Origin: Lysobacterales bacterium
Lineage (GTDB): Bacteria; Pseudomonadota; Gammaproteobacteria; Xanthomonadales; SZUA-38
DNA: 64,000 nt
Assembly: GCA_030065125.1 (NCBI GenBank)
Contig: JASJDM010000026.1
Location: forward strand, 1 to 64,000
Direction: 5' to 3'
Position numbers and translations under genes: made by a program. Of the stretch, positions 41,718 to 50,800 are shown piece by piece. The first letter of the stretch is position 1. The number at the start of each line of letters is the position of its first letter. Under the pieces are notes generated by a model. The model saw only the letters and a list, made by a program, of their open reading frames with translations, did not search any database and had not been told where the DNA came from.

Positions 41718-43701
41718 TGCGCAGGCGCAGGGAAAACACGCCGGTCAACATGAGCAGGGCCAGGCCGAACACAATGCGGGACAGGCTGTCGGTGGCCGTG
41801 ACCGGCAGCGTCATGTCCAGCCCGCCCGGCGCCAGGTTGGGCAGCTGCACCGATTTGGCCGGGTCGGCCAGGGCCCGCACCGGCCTGCGGTCAACCGCAA
41901 CGAAGCTGGTATAGCGGCTGACCAGGCTGTGATCCAGCGCCACCGTCAGCACCTCCTCGCGAATGGCTTCGGCATCGCCGCCCAGGGCCAGGTCATCCAT
42001 CAGGCTGTCGATTTTCCGTCGCGCCCACAGGGTGCCGATCCCGGCGCTCTGATCATGTCTCTTCAGGGAGACCCACTCGTGCCAGCTGTCCTGGCTGGTC
42101 TCACCGCAGACCTGCAGATCGCCCTTCAACTCGGACAGCCGGGTGGACACGATCAGCGGTTCTCCCAGGTACAGGTCGGGCAGGTGGCGGGGGTAGGAAT
42201 CGGCTGGCTGATTCCAGTCCATGCACAGCTCTGTCAGCACCGGGTTCTCCAGCCGCTGCAGCAGCTGGTCCATTTTTTCGGCCACCTGGTCGGTACTGCC
42301 GATCAGGGTGAAGCTGCCCCGGCCGAACTGGGCGGCCTTGCGCATGAAAAACACATTGGGCGCGGGGCCGATGCCAACGGTGAACAGGCGGCTGTCACCA
42401 AGTTCGCTTTGGATCCGTTTGAACAGCGCGGTCTCGTGATCGACGCTGCCGTCAGTGATGAATACCACCTGGCGCAGCATGCCTGCGGGAGCCGAATCCG
42501 CCAGGGCCTGGCCCAGGGCGAGACCGATCTGGGTGCCGCCGTCAGCCTGCAGGCCATCGACAAACCCGATAGCCTCGCCCAGGTTTTCCGAACTGGCCTG
42601 GCGCGCGGTTGAAAACAGGGGCTCAACCTCCGAATCGAAGGCAATCACGTTAAACCGGTCGTTGATGTCCAGGCTGCCCAGGGCCATCAGCAGGGACTCC
42701 TTGGCCTGCTCCAGGGATTCGCCATACATGGAGCCTGAGGTGTCGATGACCAGGATCAGCTCGCGCTGGCCGGGTTGGGCACGGTGGGTTGCCGGCGGCA
42801 TGACCATCACCAGGGCAAACTCGCCGTCAGGAGTCGATTCAGCGAACACCGCGGATCGGGGGACGTCGGCCAGGCCTGGCTCCCATACCATCTCAAAGTC
42901 ACGGTTGGCTGGAACCGGATCGTCCAGGGCAACCCGGAAAACGCCGCCGCTGTCCGACAGGGCCACGTCGTGGTACAGGCTCTCCAGGCGCACCAGGTCA
43001 AACCCGGGCACCAGTTCCAGCTCCAATGTCACGGGGTTGGGTACCTCGCCAGGGAGCGCCGGCAGCATTTCCGGCCCGGACGGTCCCGAACTCAACGATT
43101 CGCCGTATCGCGGCGTGATGGTCATGGGAAACCGCAGGGAGAACTGTCCGGACCTGTAGGTGAGCTCCTGCACATAGGTGATATCGACGCTCACTTCCTC
43201 CAGCGGTGCCACGTTGGCGATACGGGTGGTAAACAGGTTGGGGCGGCGCTGGCTGACCAGGCTGGCCCGGCGCCCCTCGTCCCTGGCTTTGCGATAGGTC
43301 GCCCTGGCCTGCTGCTTTTCCTGGATCTCACCCTCGATCAGCCGGTCGGCGGTCCGCAGGGTCATGCGGTTCACCGCAGCGTTGTCGGGCAGGGGGAAGG
43401 CATAGATGGCCTCGATGAAGTCATTGCTGTCATTGCGAAACTGCTGGGAAACATTGACCTCAGCCACCATGCCGGAGACCCGGATCGATACGTCGGTGTG
43501 CAGGCGGGCGGCGGGCAGCATCGGCTCGTTGCCGGGCTGCTGGATCAACAAAGTGCCGGCGGTCAGCTGGTCCCAGTTCTGTGCCGGTGGCTCATCCAGC
43601 GCCCACGCCCTGATCCCCAGGGCCACGGCGAAGTAGGCCACCAGGCCCAGCAGGATTCGATCTCGGTAGTTCAGGCTCATCAGGCGTTTTCGGCGGGTCA
43701 C
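41707..43701 (-). CDS. Sortase-target surface protein with VIT and von Willebrand A domains
   Basis: 664 residues. An N-terminal hydrophobic signal (YRDRILLGLVAYFAVALGI) precedes a VIT domain (LHTDVSIRVSGMVAEVNVSQ, YAFPLPDNAAVNRMTL, QARATYRKARDEGRRASL), then a VWA domain with a complete MIDAS DTSGSM (D320) and ITDGSVDHETALF. The C-terminus carries the sorting signal LPVTATD followed by a hydrophobic helix (IVFGLALLMLTGVFSL) and a basic tail (RLRSEV). The family (TIGR03788) is the dedicated target of class GN sortases. Start GTG 43701 or ATG 43680. Divergent from the PdsR/PdsS regulators. Confidence 0.92.
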   Translation of the reverse strand: MTRRKRLMSLNYRDRILLGLVAYFAVALGIRAWALDEPPAQNWDQLTAGTLLIQQPGNEPMLPAARLHTDVSIRVSGMVAEVNVSQQFRNDSNDFIEAIYAFPLPDNAAVNRMTLRTADRLIEGEIQEKQQARATYRKARDEGRRASLVSQRRPNLFTTRIANVAPLEEVSVDITYVQELTYRSGQFSLRFPMTITPRYGESLSSGPSGPEMLPALPGEVPNPVTLELELVPGFDLVRLESLYHDVALSDSGGVFRVALDDPVPANRDFEMVWEPGLADVPRSAVFAESTPDGEFALVMVMPPATHRAQPGQRELILVIDTSGSMYGESLEQAKESLLMALGSLDINDRFNVIAFDSEVEPLFSTARQASSENLGEAIGFVDGLQADGGTQIGLALGQALADSAPAGMLRQVVFITDGSVDHETALFKRIQSELGDSRLFTVGIGPAPNVFFMRKAAQFGRGSFTLIGSTDQVAEKMDQLLQRLENPVLTELCMDWNQPADSYPRHLPDLYLGEPLIVSTRLSELKGDLQVCGETSQDSWHEWVSLKRHDQSAGIGTLWARRKIDSLMDDLALGGDAEAIREEVLTVALDHSLVSRYTSFVAVDRRPVRALADPAKSVQLPNLAPGGLDMTLPVTATDSLSRIVFGLALLMLTGVFSLRLRSEV

Positions 43702-43981
43702 GTTCTATTCCTTGTCCGTTGTCTTGATAAATTCCGGCCATCCCTGGCCGGGAGTTGGGGCGGCCCAGCTTCCAGCGGGCCCTGAGTGTGATCCGGGGGA
43801 GGACTTCCAGGATCGTGGGCCCATTTGGCGCCCAGCAGCGGGTAACCAGGGGCGGGACCATGAACGGCAGCTGTCGATATCTGTCAAAAATGTGGCGAAG
43901 GCGCCGGGCTCCCTGTTCAGCGCCCGGATCTTGGGTAGCATTAACTGCAGCGAAGGACACAAGGCTGCTGGAGGACACGAG
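43702..43981. promoter_or_regulatory. Divergent promoter region of the sortase system
   Basis: 280 bases between the target gene (minus) and the response regulator (plus), presumably holding promoters for both. It contains the stem GGCCATCCCTGGCC-like repeat near 43737-43750. A GAGG purine run lies just before GTG 43982. I see no convincing PdsR operator. Confidence 0.35.
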
Positions 43982-44674
43982 GTGGCACGGAGAATAGCGG
44001 TTGTCGAGGATGAGCCGGCCATCCGGGAGAATTACGTTTCGGCGTTTCAGAGATACGGTTACCAGACCGACGGCTACACCGATCGCCCGTCGGCACTGCG
44101 GGCCTTTACCAACCGGTTTCCCGACCTGGTCATTATCGACGTGGGCCTGGGCGATGAACCCGAGGGCGGGTTTGACCTATGCCGTGAACTGCGCGGTCGA
44201 TCCCGGTCATTGCCCATCATTTTCCTGACCGCCCGCGACAGCGACCTGGACGTCATCTCGGGCCTGCGTCTGGGCGCCGACGATTACCTGACCAAGGACA
44301 TCAGTCTGCAGCACCTGCTGGCCCGAGTGGTGGCACTGTTCCGGCGCATCGAGGCCCTGCGTTCCCCGGATCCCGATACGAACTCGGTCAAGCAGGGCGA
44401 CTTGACTCTGGAGCTGGAAAGCATGACGGTGCAGTGGAAAGACGTGCCGGTTCCGTTGACCGTGACCGAGTTCTGGATGGTCCACACCCTGGCGCGGTAT
44501 CCCGGCCACGTGAAGACCCGGGACCAACTGATGGACGACGCCAACGTGGTTGTGGACGGTTCCACCATTACCTCTCATGTCAAAAGAATCCGAAAGAAAT
44601 TTCTCCAGCTTGACCCGCAGTTCGAGCACATCGAAACCGTCCACGGCGCGGGTTATCGCTGGAAGCCGGACTGA
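43982..44674 (+). CDS. pdsR: Sortase-system response regulator (OmpR-type)
   Basis: 230 residues: receiver domain with VVEDEPAI, phospho-acceptor D53 in LVIIDVGLGDE, FLTARD and the DDYLTKDIS Lys, then an OmpR-type winged helix (LTLELESMTVQWKDVPVPLT, SHVKRIRKKFLQLDPQFEHI, TVHGAGYRWKPD). It corresponds to PdsR of the proteobacterial dedicated sortase system. GTG 43982 with GGAGG upstream is chosen. The histidine kinase gene follows at 30 bases. It probably regulates the sortase/target operon on the opposite strand. Confidence 0.9.
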   Translation: MARRIAVVEDEPAIRENYVSAFQRYGYQTDGYTDRPSALRAFTNRFPDLVIIDVGLGDEPEGGFDLCRELRGRSRSLPIIFLTARDSDLDVISGLRLGADDYLTKDISLQHLLARVVALFRRIEALRSPDPDTNSVKQGDLTLELESMTVQWKDVPVPLTVTEFWMVHTLARYPGHVKTRDQLMDDANVVVDGSTITSHVKRIRKKFLQLDPQFEHIETVHGAGYRWKPD

Positions 44675-44704
44675 CACCTCGTCGCCCCTGGCCGGGGGCC
44701 TGCC

Positions 44705-46747
44705 ATGAGCCTGCGACGGCAGCTGCTGATCCTGGTGCTCGCGCTGATGGCGCTGCCGGTGGCTGCCTGGCAGGTGGCGGTGCAGATCGAGTCGGTGCTG
44801 CGGGAAGCCCGCCAGCAGGCTCTGGTGGCGTCAGCGGTGGCCCTGGAGCGGGCCTTTGCATTCCCGGAATCGTCCCCGGATTCGAACAGCCACGCTGACG
44901 GCACCCGCCAGGGCCTGTACGTCAACACCCTGTCCCGCCCGCTGAACGTGGACGGATACCCGGAAGACTGGGCCAGCTGGCAGGGCTGGGCCCACCGCTT
45001 CGAGGCCAGCTCCGGTCCCCTGGCCATGGAGTTGCTGCTGGCCAGCCATGCTCGCGACCTGTACCTGCTGCTCCAGGTCACCGACCCCAGCCGCAACCGG
45101 GCCTCACTGGGTGCGACGGACTGGGTGCCGGGCGACCACCTGATCCTGCGTCTGCTGGACGGCCGGGGCCTGCGACAGTACCGCATTCTGGCCAGTACGC
45201 CCGGAGCCGTGGACATTATGCCGGCCAGCCGGGATCAGGCTGCGGCGCCGCCGCGGGTTGACGGGGCGTGGCGGGAAAACGCTGACGGCCGCGGCTACGT
45301 GGTGGAGCTGAGGATGCCCCGCAGCGTTATCGGCTCTCAGCTTTCGCTTGCGGCGGAAGACACCGGGGAAGGCTGGAACAAAGGTCATCGGGTGGGCACC
45401 CTCGATGATGACGATCTGGGCGCCCGGGCACTGGTTTTTCGCTCGCCGGACCTGTCCCGGCGGCTGGCCCGCCTGCTGCCGGATGGCGCCCGCGGCTGGG
45501 TTCTGAATCAGCAGGGCTGGGTACTGGCGTCCGCGGGGGAGGTTGCCCCGGTGACATCAGAAGCGTTGCGGGGCTGGCAGAGCCTGCTGTATCGGGCCCT
45601 GTCCAGGGACGCTTTTGACTCGGCCAGTCCGCGGGATCCCGGCAGTGACCTGCGATTGTCCGGCCCGGAGCTGCAGGCCGCCCGGCGGGGTGAGACCGGG
45701 GTGAGATGGATCGCCACCGGCGGCCGCTCCGTGCTGTCCTCGGTGGCGCTGCCGTCCGCCGGTTCCACCATCCTGGTGGTAGAGCAGTTGGGTGACGCCC
45801 TGCTGGTGGCGACCAACCAGACCGCCGGCCGCATTCTCTGGCTGACCCTGGGCGTGGTGGCAGTGGTGGTCATCGTGCTGCTGAGCTATGCCTCGCTGCT
45901 GTCCTGGCGGGTTCGCCGCCTGCGCAATGCCGCCGAAAATGCCATGGCGCCAGGCGCGCCGCCGGACGTGCAGTTGCCCGGGGCCGGAACACCCGACGAA
46001 GTCGGCGACCTGGCGCGAAGCTTTTCCAGTCTCCTGACCGAGCTCCGGTCTTACAACGACTACCTGAAGTCCCTGGCCAGCAAGCTGTCTCACGAGCTGA
46101 ATACTCCACTGGCGGTGGTGAGTTCGTCCCTGGAAAACCTGCGTGACCAGGAGCTGTCGGATGATGCCGCTCTGTATGCCGGCCGCGCCCAGGACGGTGC
46201 CGAACGGCTGAAGAAAATTCTCCGGGCCATGAGCGAAGCCAACCGCCTGGAGCAGGCCCTGGAGACCACCGAAGCCGCCGAGCTGGATCTGCGGGAGATC
46301 GTTGAAGCTTGCGTGGAGGCTTACCGCGGCATGGACCTGGACCACCAGTGGCGGGTGGATTGCGGGTTGGAGCGCCTGCCTCTTTACGGCTCAGCTGACC
46401 TGATAGGCCAGATGATCGACAAGCTGGCGGACAACGCCAGGGATTTTGCCCCCGGCGGCAGCGACATCATCGTGTCACTGGAGCGGGTTGGGCGTCGCGC
46501 CCGGATCACCGTCAGCAATACCGGTCCGCTGCTGCCGGAGAAACTGCAGGGCAGGATTTTTGAGTCGCTGGTATCGACCCGGTCCAATTCGACCGGGCAG
46601 GTTCACCTGGGGCTGGGGCTGCACATCGTGCGTCTCATCGCCAAGGCCCACGGCGGCCAGGTTGCCGCGCGCAACCGGGCTGACGGCAGCGGTGTCGAGA
46701 TGATGGTCGCTTTGTCGGGGGCGCCCCGGCTTTCAGGCGCTGACTGA
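44705..46747 (+). CDS. pdsS: Sortase-system sensor histidine kinase
   Basis: 680 residues. Membrane helix near 6-24 (LLILVLALMALPVAAWQVA), a large periplasmic sensor with a CBM9-like start (LNVDGYPEDWASWQGW, LASHARDLYLLLQVTDPSRN, DWVPGDHLILRL), a second helix about 385-405 (ILWLTLGVVAVVVIVLLSYA), HAMP, HisKA with H463 in SKLSHELNTPLAVVSSS and a HATPase (DKLADNARDFAPGG, ITVSNTGPLLPE, LHLGLGLHIVRLIAK-like). This is the PdsS type. The carbohydrate-binding-like sensor suggests that a cell-surface sugar or wall state is read. Its 3' end overlaps a small minus-strand frame by 15 bases. Confidence 0.9.
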   Translation: MSLRRQLLILVLALMALPVAAWQVAVQIESVLREARQQALVASAVALERAFAFPESSPDSNSHADGTRQGLYVNTLSRPLNVDGYPEDWASWQGWAHRFEASSGPLAMELLLASHARDLYLLLQVTDPSRNRASLGATDWVPGDHLILRLLDGRGLRQYRILASTPGAVDIMPASRDQAAAPPRVDGAWRENADGRGYVVELRMPRSVIGSQLSLAAEDTGEGWNKGHRVGTLDDDDLGARALVFRSPDLSRRLARLLPDGARGWVLNQQGWVLASAGEVAPVTSEALRGWQSLLYRALSRDAFDSASPRDPGSDLRLSGPELQAARRGETGVRWIATGGRSVLSSVALPSAGSTILVVEQLGDALLVATNQTAGRILWLTLGVVAVVVIVLLSYASLLSWRVRRLRNAAENAMAPGAPPDVQLPGAGTPDEVGDLARSFSSLLTELRSYNDYLKSLASKLSHELNTPLAVVSSSLENLRDQELSDDAALYAGRAQDGAERLKKILRAMSEANRLEQALETTEAAELDLREIVEACVEAYRGMDLDHQWRVDCGLERLPLYGSADLIGQMIDKLADNARDFAPGGSDIIVSLERVGRRARITVSNTGPLLPEKLQGRIFESLVSTRSNSTGQVHLGLGLHIVRLIAKAHGGQVAARNRADGSGVEMMVALSGAPRLSGAD

Positions 46748-46921
46748 AGCGGTATTCCGCCTCTTCTGCTGGCGGGCACACACGGCCAGCAGCAGCGCCA
46801 TCCAGCCCACCAGGGCCAGCAGCGTGACGGCAGGCAGGTGACCGGCCTGGATCATCCACAGATCGTAAACCAGGGCCAGGACGCCAGCGGTGATACTCAT
46901 GATGCAGTTGATGGACTTCAT
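46733..46921 (-). CDS. Small two-helix membrane protein (hypothetical)
   Basis: 62 residues, starting MKSINCIMSITAGVLALVYD, with two likely membrane helices (SITAGVLALVYDLWMI and PAVTLLALVGWMALLLAVC) and a basic tail QQKRRNTASVSA. The frame converges on and overlaps the last 15 bases of pdsS. The ribosome site is weak (AAAG). No family recognised. It is kept because the hydropathy pattern is coherent and the ATG is well placed, but it may be chance. Confidence 0.45.
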   Translation of the reverse strand: MKSINCIMSITAGVLALVYDLWMIQAGHLPAVTLLALVGWMALLLAVCARQQKRRNTASVSA

Positions 46922-47054
46922 TGTCTTTGGCCTGTCATTGATGGGCTGCTACTGGAAATTACCCCCTGGGCGGGAAAAAGTTGGTCACTTTGTCAAAAGC
47001 GTTTGACGGCGATAAAAAATAACCTAAAAACAGGGTGTTAGTTGTAGATTCTGG

Positions 47055-47690
47055 TCAGCTTCCGGTCGCTGCCGTGGACATAATGGCCAGTGGTCGCCCC
47101 TCTGGATCCTTGAAAAACGCCATCCACTCCTCGGTGCCGTCCTCATGCTGGTGAATCATGTGGGGCGGGTTGATAAATTCCACCCCGCGCTGCTCCAGGT
47201 CCTGGTGGGTGGCCCGGATGTCCTCCACCCGCAGGTAAAGCATGGACTCGCTGTCATTGACCGCTTCACCCTGGTTCAACATCAGGCGGGTGCCGCCGCA
47301 GTCGAAAAACGCCAGCTTGTCGAAGGTATAGAGGTGATCCAGGTGCAGAACATCGCGGTACCAGGCCTCGGATTCCTTGATATCGCGCACCGAGCGGGAC
47401 ACCTGGCCCAGCCCGCGGACGGGAATTGATGCTTCAGTGATGTCGGCGGGTTGGTTCATTGGGCTCTCCTTCGGTGCGCCGATCCAGCAGCGCAGTGCTT
47501 TACGGTTGTCCAGCTCCAGCTTGGCGATGGCGTTGGCCACGTGATACTTCACCGCGTCTTCGCTGATGCCGCGGCGCTCGGCAATCTGCCGATTGGTCAG
47601 GCCATGCCGGACCGCGTGAACGGTGCGCCATTCCGCCGGCGTCAGGATGTCATCGTGGCGGGGGCGGCCGCGCTGCCGGGAATTCGACAT
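47055..47690 (-). CDS. LuxR-type HTH fused to glyoxalase (VOC) domain
   Basis: 211 residues. The first 75 are a LuxR-type helix-turn-helix (LTPAEWRTVHAVRHGLTNRQ, IAERRGISEDAVKYHVANAI, AKLELDNRKAL). A hinge with an internal Met (MNQPADITEA) leads to a VOC fold: RGLGQVSRSVRDIKESEAWY, FDKLAFFDCGGTRLMLNQGE, YLRVEDIRATHQDLEQRGVE, FKDPEGRPLAIMS. His/Glu residues in positions consistent with metal binding are present, but the reaction is not known. A regulator/enzyme or regulator/sensor fusion is likely, binding a small ligand in the VOC part. ATG 47690 is the start; the gene stands alone on the minus strand. Confidence 0.82.
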   Translation of the reverse strand: MSNSRQRGRPRHDDILTPAEWRTVHAVRHGLTNRQIAERRGISEDAVKYHVANAIAKLELDNRKALRCWIGAPKESPMNQPADITEASIPVRGLGQVSRSVRDIKESEAWYRDVLHLDHLYTFDKLAFFDCGGTRLMLNQGEAVNDSESMLYLRVEDIRATHQDLEQRGVEFINPPHMIHQHEDGTEEWMAFFKDPEGRPLAIMSTAATGS

Positions 47691-47825
47691 GGATCGATCA
47701 TATCGCTCACAGCGCCGATTTACCCTCCCCTTTTGTGATGGGGACTCAGGAGCGGGTACTTCGCGTCACGATGCCGGGAGTTCCTCGACGGAGGACACGG
47801 TCGATATGTCCCGCATCAACGCCAA

Positions 47826-50800
47826 TCAGGTTCGGTCCTCGGTGCGGTGTCCCTGTCCCCATTCGAAACCATCCCTTAAAATCAGGGCCGGGTCGTCGGA
47901 ACGAATCCGCACCGCGGCGCTGGGCGTATTGATCGGCTCGTTGCCTGCGGGTGTCAGCCGCAGTTGGAATTGCTCCGGGCCCTCGGCAGCCGTATCCCGG
48001 TTGATGCCGATGGCGACGAAGCGCTCTCCTACCTCGCCCTCGCCCCACTCCAGGCGCTGCATGTCGCTTTGCGCAACTGGAACATAGTCGTCCAGCCCCA
48101 GGGCCGCATCCCCGCCGGACACGGCGCTACCGTCAACGGTGGCGTAAAACACCGTGGCTGTCCCTTGCGCCTCACCGCCGCGGATTACCGTCAGGCTGGC
48201 TTCGCCCTCGATTTCATCCACCTCGATGTCGCCACCGAAGCCGATAGCTTCGGCGCCACCCGCTGTCACCGTGATGAAGGTGGACGCCGAATCACCCACG
48301 CTCAGAGTGATTTCATGGTTGCCCTCTTCCAGGTAGACGGAAAGCTGGTCCCCGATTCCGGCGTCGCTGCCGTTAATGAACCACATCAGCTGGTCCGACG
48401 GTAGCGTCTGGCCTGCCACGTCCCGCGCAATGCCGGTCAATTGTAGTGGCGAGCGGGTACTGACCGACGCGCCATCCGCCGGCGACAGGATATCTACGGT
48501 AGGCGGCGATGCCACCACGGTGAGCGGCGCGTCGGAATCGTCTTCAACGGTATTGGCACCGTCCGTGGCCAGCACCCGGAGGCGCGCATCAGTGCTGCCA
48601 GGGAGGTTGGCGAAGTCCACGTCAATCGCCTCGCCATCCAAGCCTTGGGCAATCGGCTGCCAAGTCATGCCGCCGTCGGCGGAGTACAGCAGCGCGAACG
48701 ACAGGTCGTCCATGTCATCATCGGAGGCGGTCCACTGTACGGTTTCCACGCCGCTGAGTACCTCGCCGCCATTTGGCGTGACCAGGGATACGGTGGGTGC
48801 CCGGACAGAAATGACACGCGAGTCCAGGACCGTATCGTTCATCAGCAGGACGAACTGACATGCCTCTGCCGGGGCTGGTGCCACCACGGAAAAACCGGCG
48901 AAATCCTCCGACTCGCCTTCGTCACCGACAAAGCTGACGGAAAACCCGGTTGAATAAATCTCCGAGCCGCTGCAGTCCAGGATCTGCAAGCGGTGGTCGC
49001 CGGCACCGATGGGATCCGGTATGCCGGGCTGCCGCAGTACCCGGGTCAGTTCACCGGTGTCGTCGGGATAAACCCGGGCCTGCAGGTAAAAGCTGTCCTG
49101 GGGTGATTCTCCATGGGGTTGGAGGGCGTCCGCGGCCTTGCCCGGTAAATCGGTCCTGAACTCGTCCACCCACGCTTGCCAGCGATAGGGAGACCACCAG
49201 CTCAGCACGACACCGTTACGGGTGCAGTACGACATGAAGTCTGGCGTTTGATTGGACACCGTATTGAATCTCACCATGTCGGGAGCAACGCCGATCTGCT
49301 GGATCAGGAAGCTGTTGGCGTAGGGCCAGGCGGGGTCGATGGCGCCTCCGCTGCTGGAACTGCAGGTGTCGGGGACGTGCAGGCCCCAGGTGGACGTGTC
49401 GGCGCCGTCCAGGTTGTGATTGAGTTCATGGGCATAGGTCATGGAGGTTCTCGAGGCCCTGGCGCGCACCCAGGTAATCCGGCCGCGGCCGCCCCGGCCA
49501 ATCCGATCCGAGGAGCCGCCAATCGATCGGCCGTTTGCGGTGGTGAAGCCCTGCCCGGTGAACCCGGTCACCTGCTCTGGCAGGTCGAAGGGCGGCTCAC
49601 CATTGTTGGCCAGACCCAGGGCCCAGGCCAGGATGACCAGCTGATCGTAGCCGTTCAAAATCTCCTTCAGCCGGGTACTGCTGGTCACATCGGTCACCGT
49701 CAGCAGCGATCGGCGCGAAAACTCGATGTCCTGGATTGGCGCCATCCGCGCCAGCCATTGCTCTGCCAGTGTGACCTGGTTCAACGTGACCGTTGACGGC
49801 GGCGTTGCAGGATCCGAATAAACCATGCGAATCGGGACCGTCCAGAAAACAGGCGTGCGGGTGGGAACAAAGTCCAGGCTATCGCTCAGCGTTGCCGTTA
49901 CGTCGCCATCCAGATCCTGCATCAGTACCTCGAAATCGACTGTGCCGGCCTGGGTCCAGCTGCCAGGTAGCATCGTCCTTTCGGCGACCAGCCGGCTTGA
50001 CAATCCGCTCTGCCCCCTCGGCCTGGACCGCGCCAGCAGCGGCGAGCCGGCCAGATCGACGCCGGCTCGGCTGCCGTAAATGAAATACCGCTGGTCGCTG
50101 TCGCTGCTGCCGTCCCAGGCGCGGACCGCAGTGCGTTTGTCCGCCACCAGGTCCAGTTCGTTGAGCGGGGTTTGCGCAGCCTGTGTCACCTCGAAGGCGG
50201 GATTCACGGCAATACCGGCCCCGCCCGGACCTTCGACGTCGCCCAGCAGGGTCAGTTGGCCGTAGCTGGCCAGGTCGTTGAGATTGGGCGGCATGTTCTC
50301 CGTCAAAAGCGGTTCGCCGGACGACACCAGGTAGCCAAAACCCACGCTCCGGTCGCTGCGCATGTCCAGTTCGCCCAGGTCCAGGGCCAGTTCCCACACC
50401 CGGTGCGACTGGCACTGCAGCGGCACCAGCTGGGCGCTGCCGTCATCGATGAAGCAGCCGAAGCCTTCGCCCCGGGATGAAAAGGTCATGCTTTCCAGCG
50501 CATTGAATCCCAGCGGACAGCCGTCGCAGAAAGTCTGCCAGCGCAGATTACCGGTGACGGGTTCAAGGCGGAATCGCAGGTCCAGGTCGGGCGTTGCCTG
50601 GCCGTCTTCGTTGATATCGAATTGCAGCCAGAACTGGTCGCCGCCGCCAGCTGAAAAGGGGTCGTCGGTGTCGTCGGCAAGAACATTAATCAGGACAAAC
50701 AGTCGCTGATCGCTGTGGGCGAAGGCCATGAAGCCGTTAACCAGGTCAAAATGGACAGCCTCGTCCCATTCGCCGTAGCCGATGGACCCGTCGATGACCG

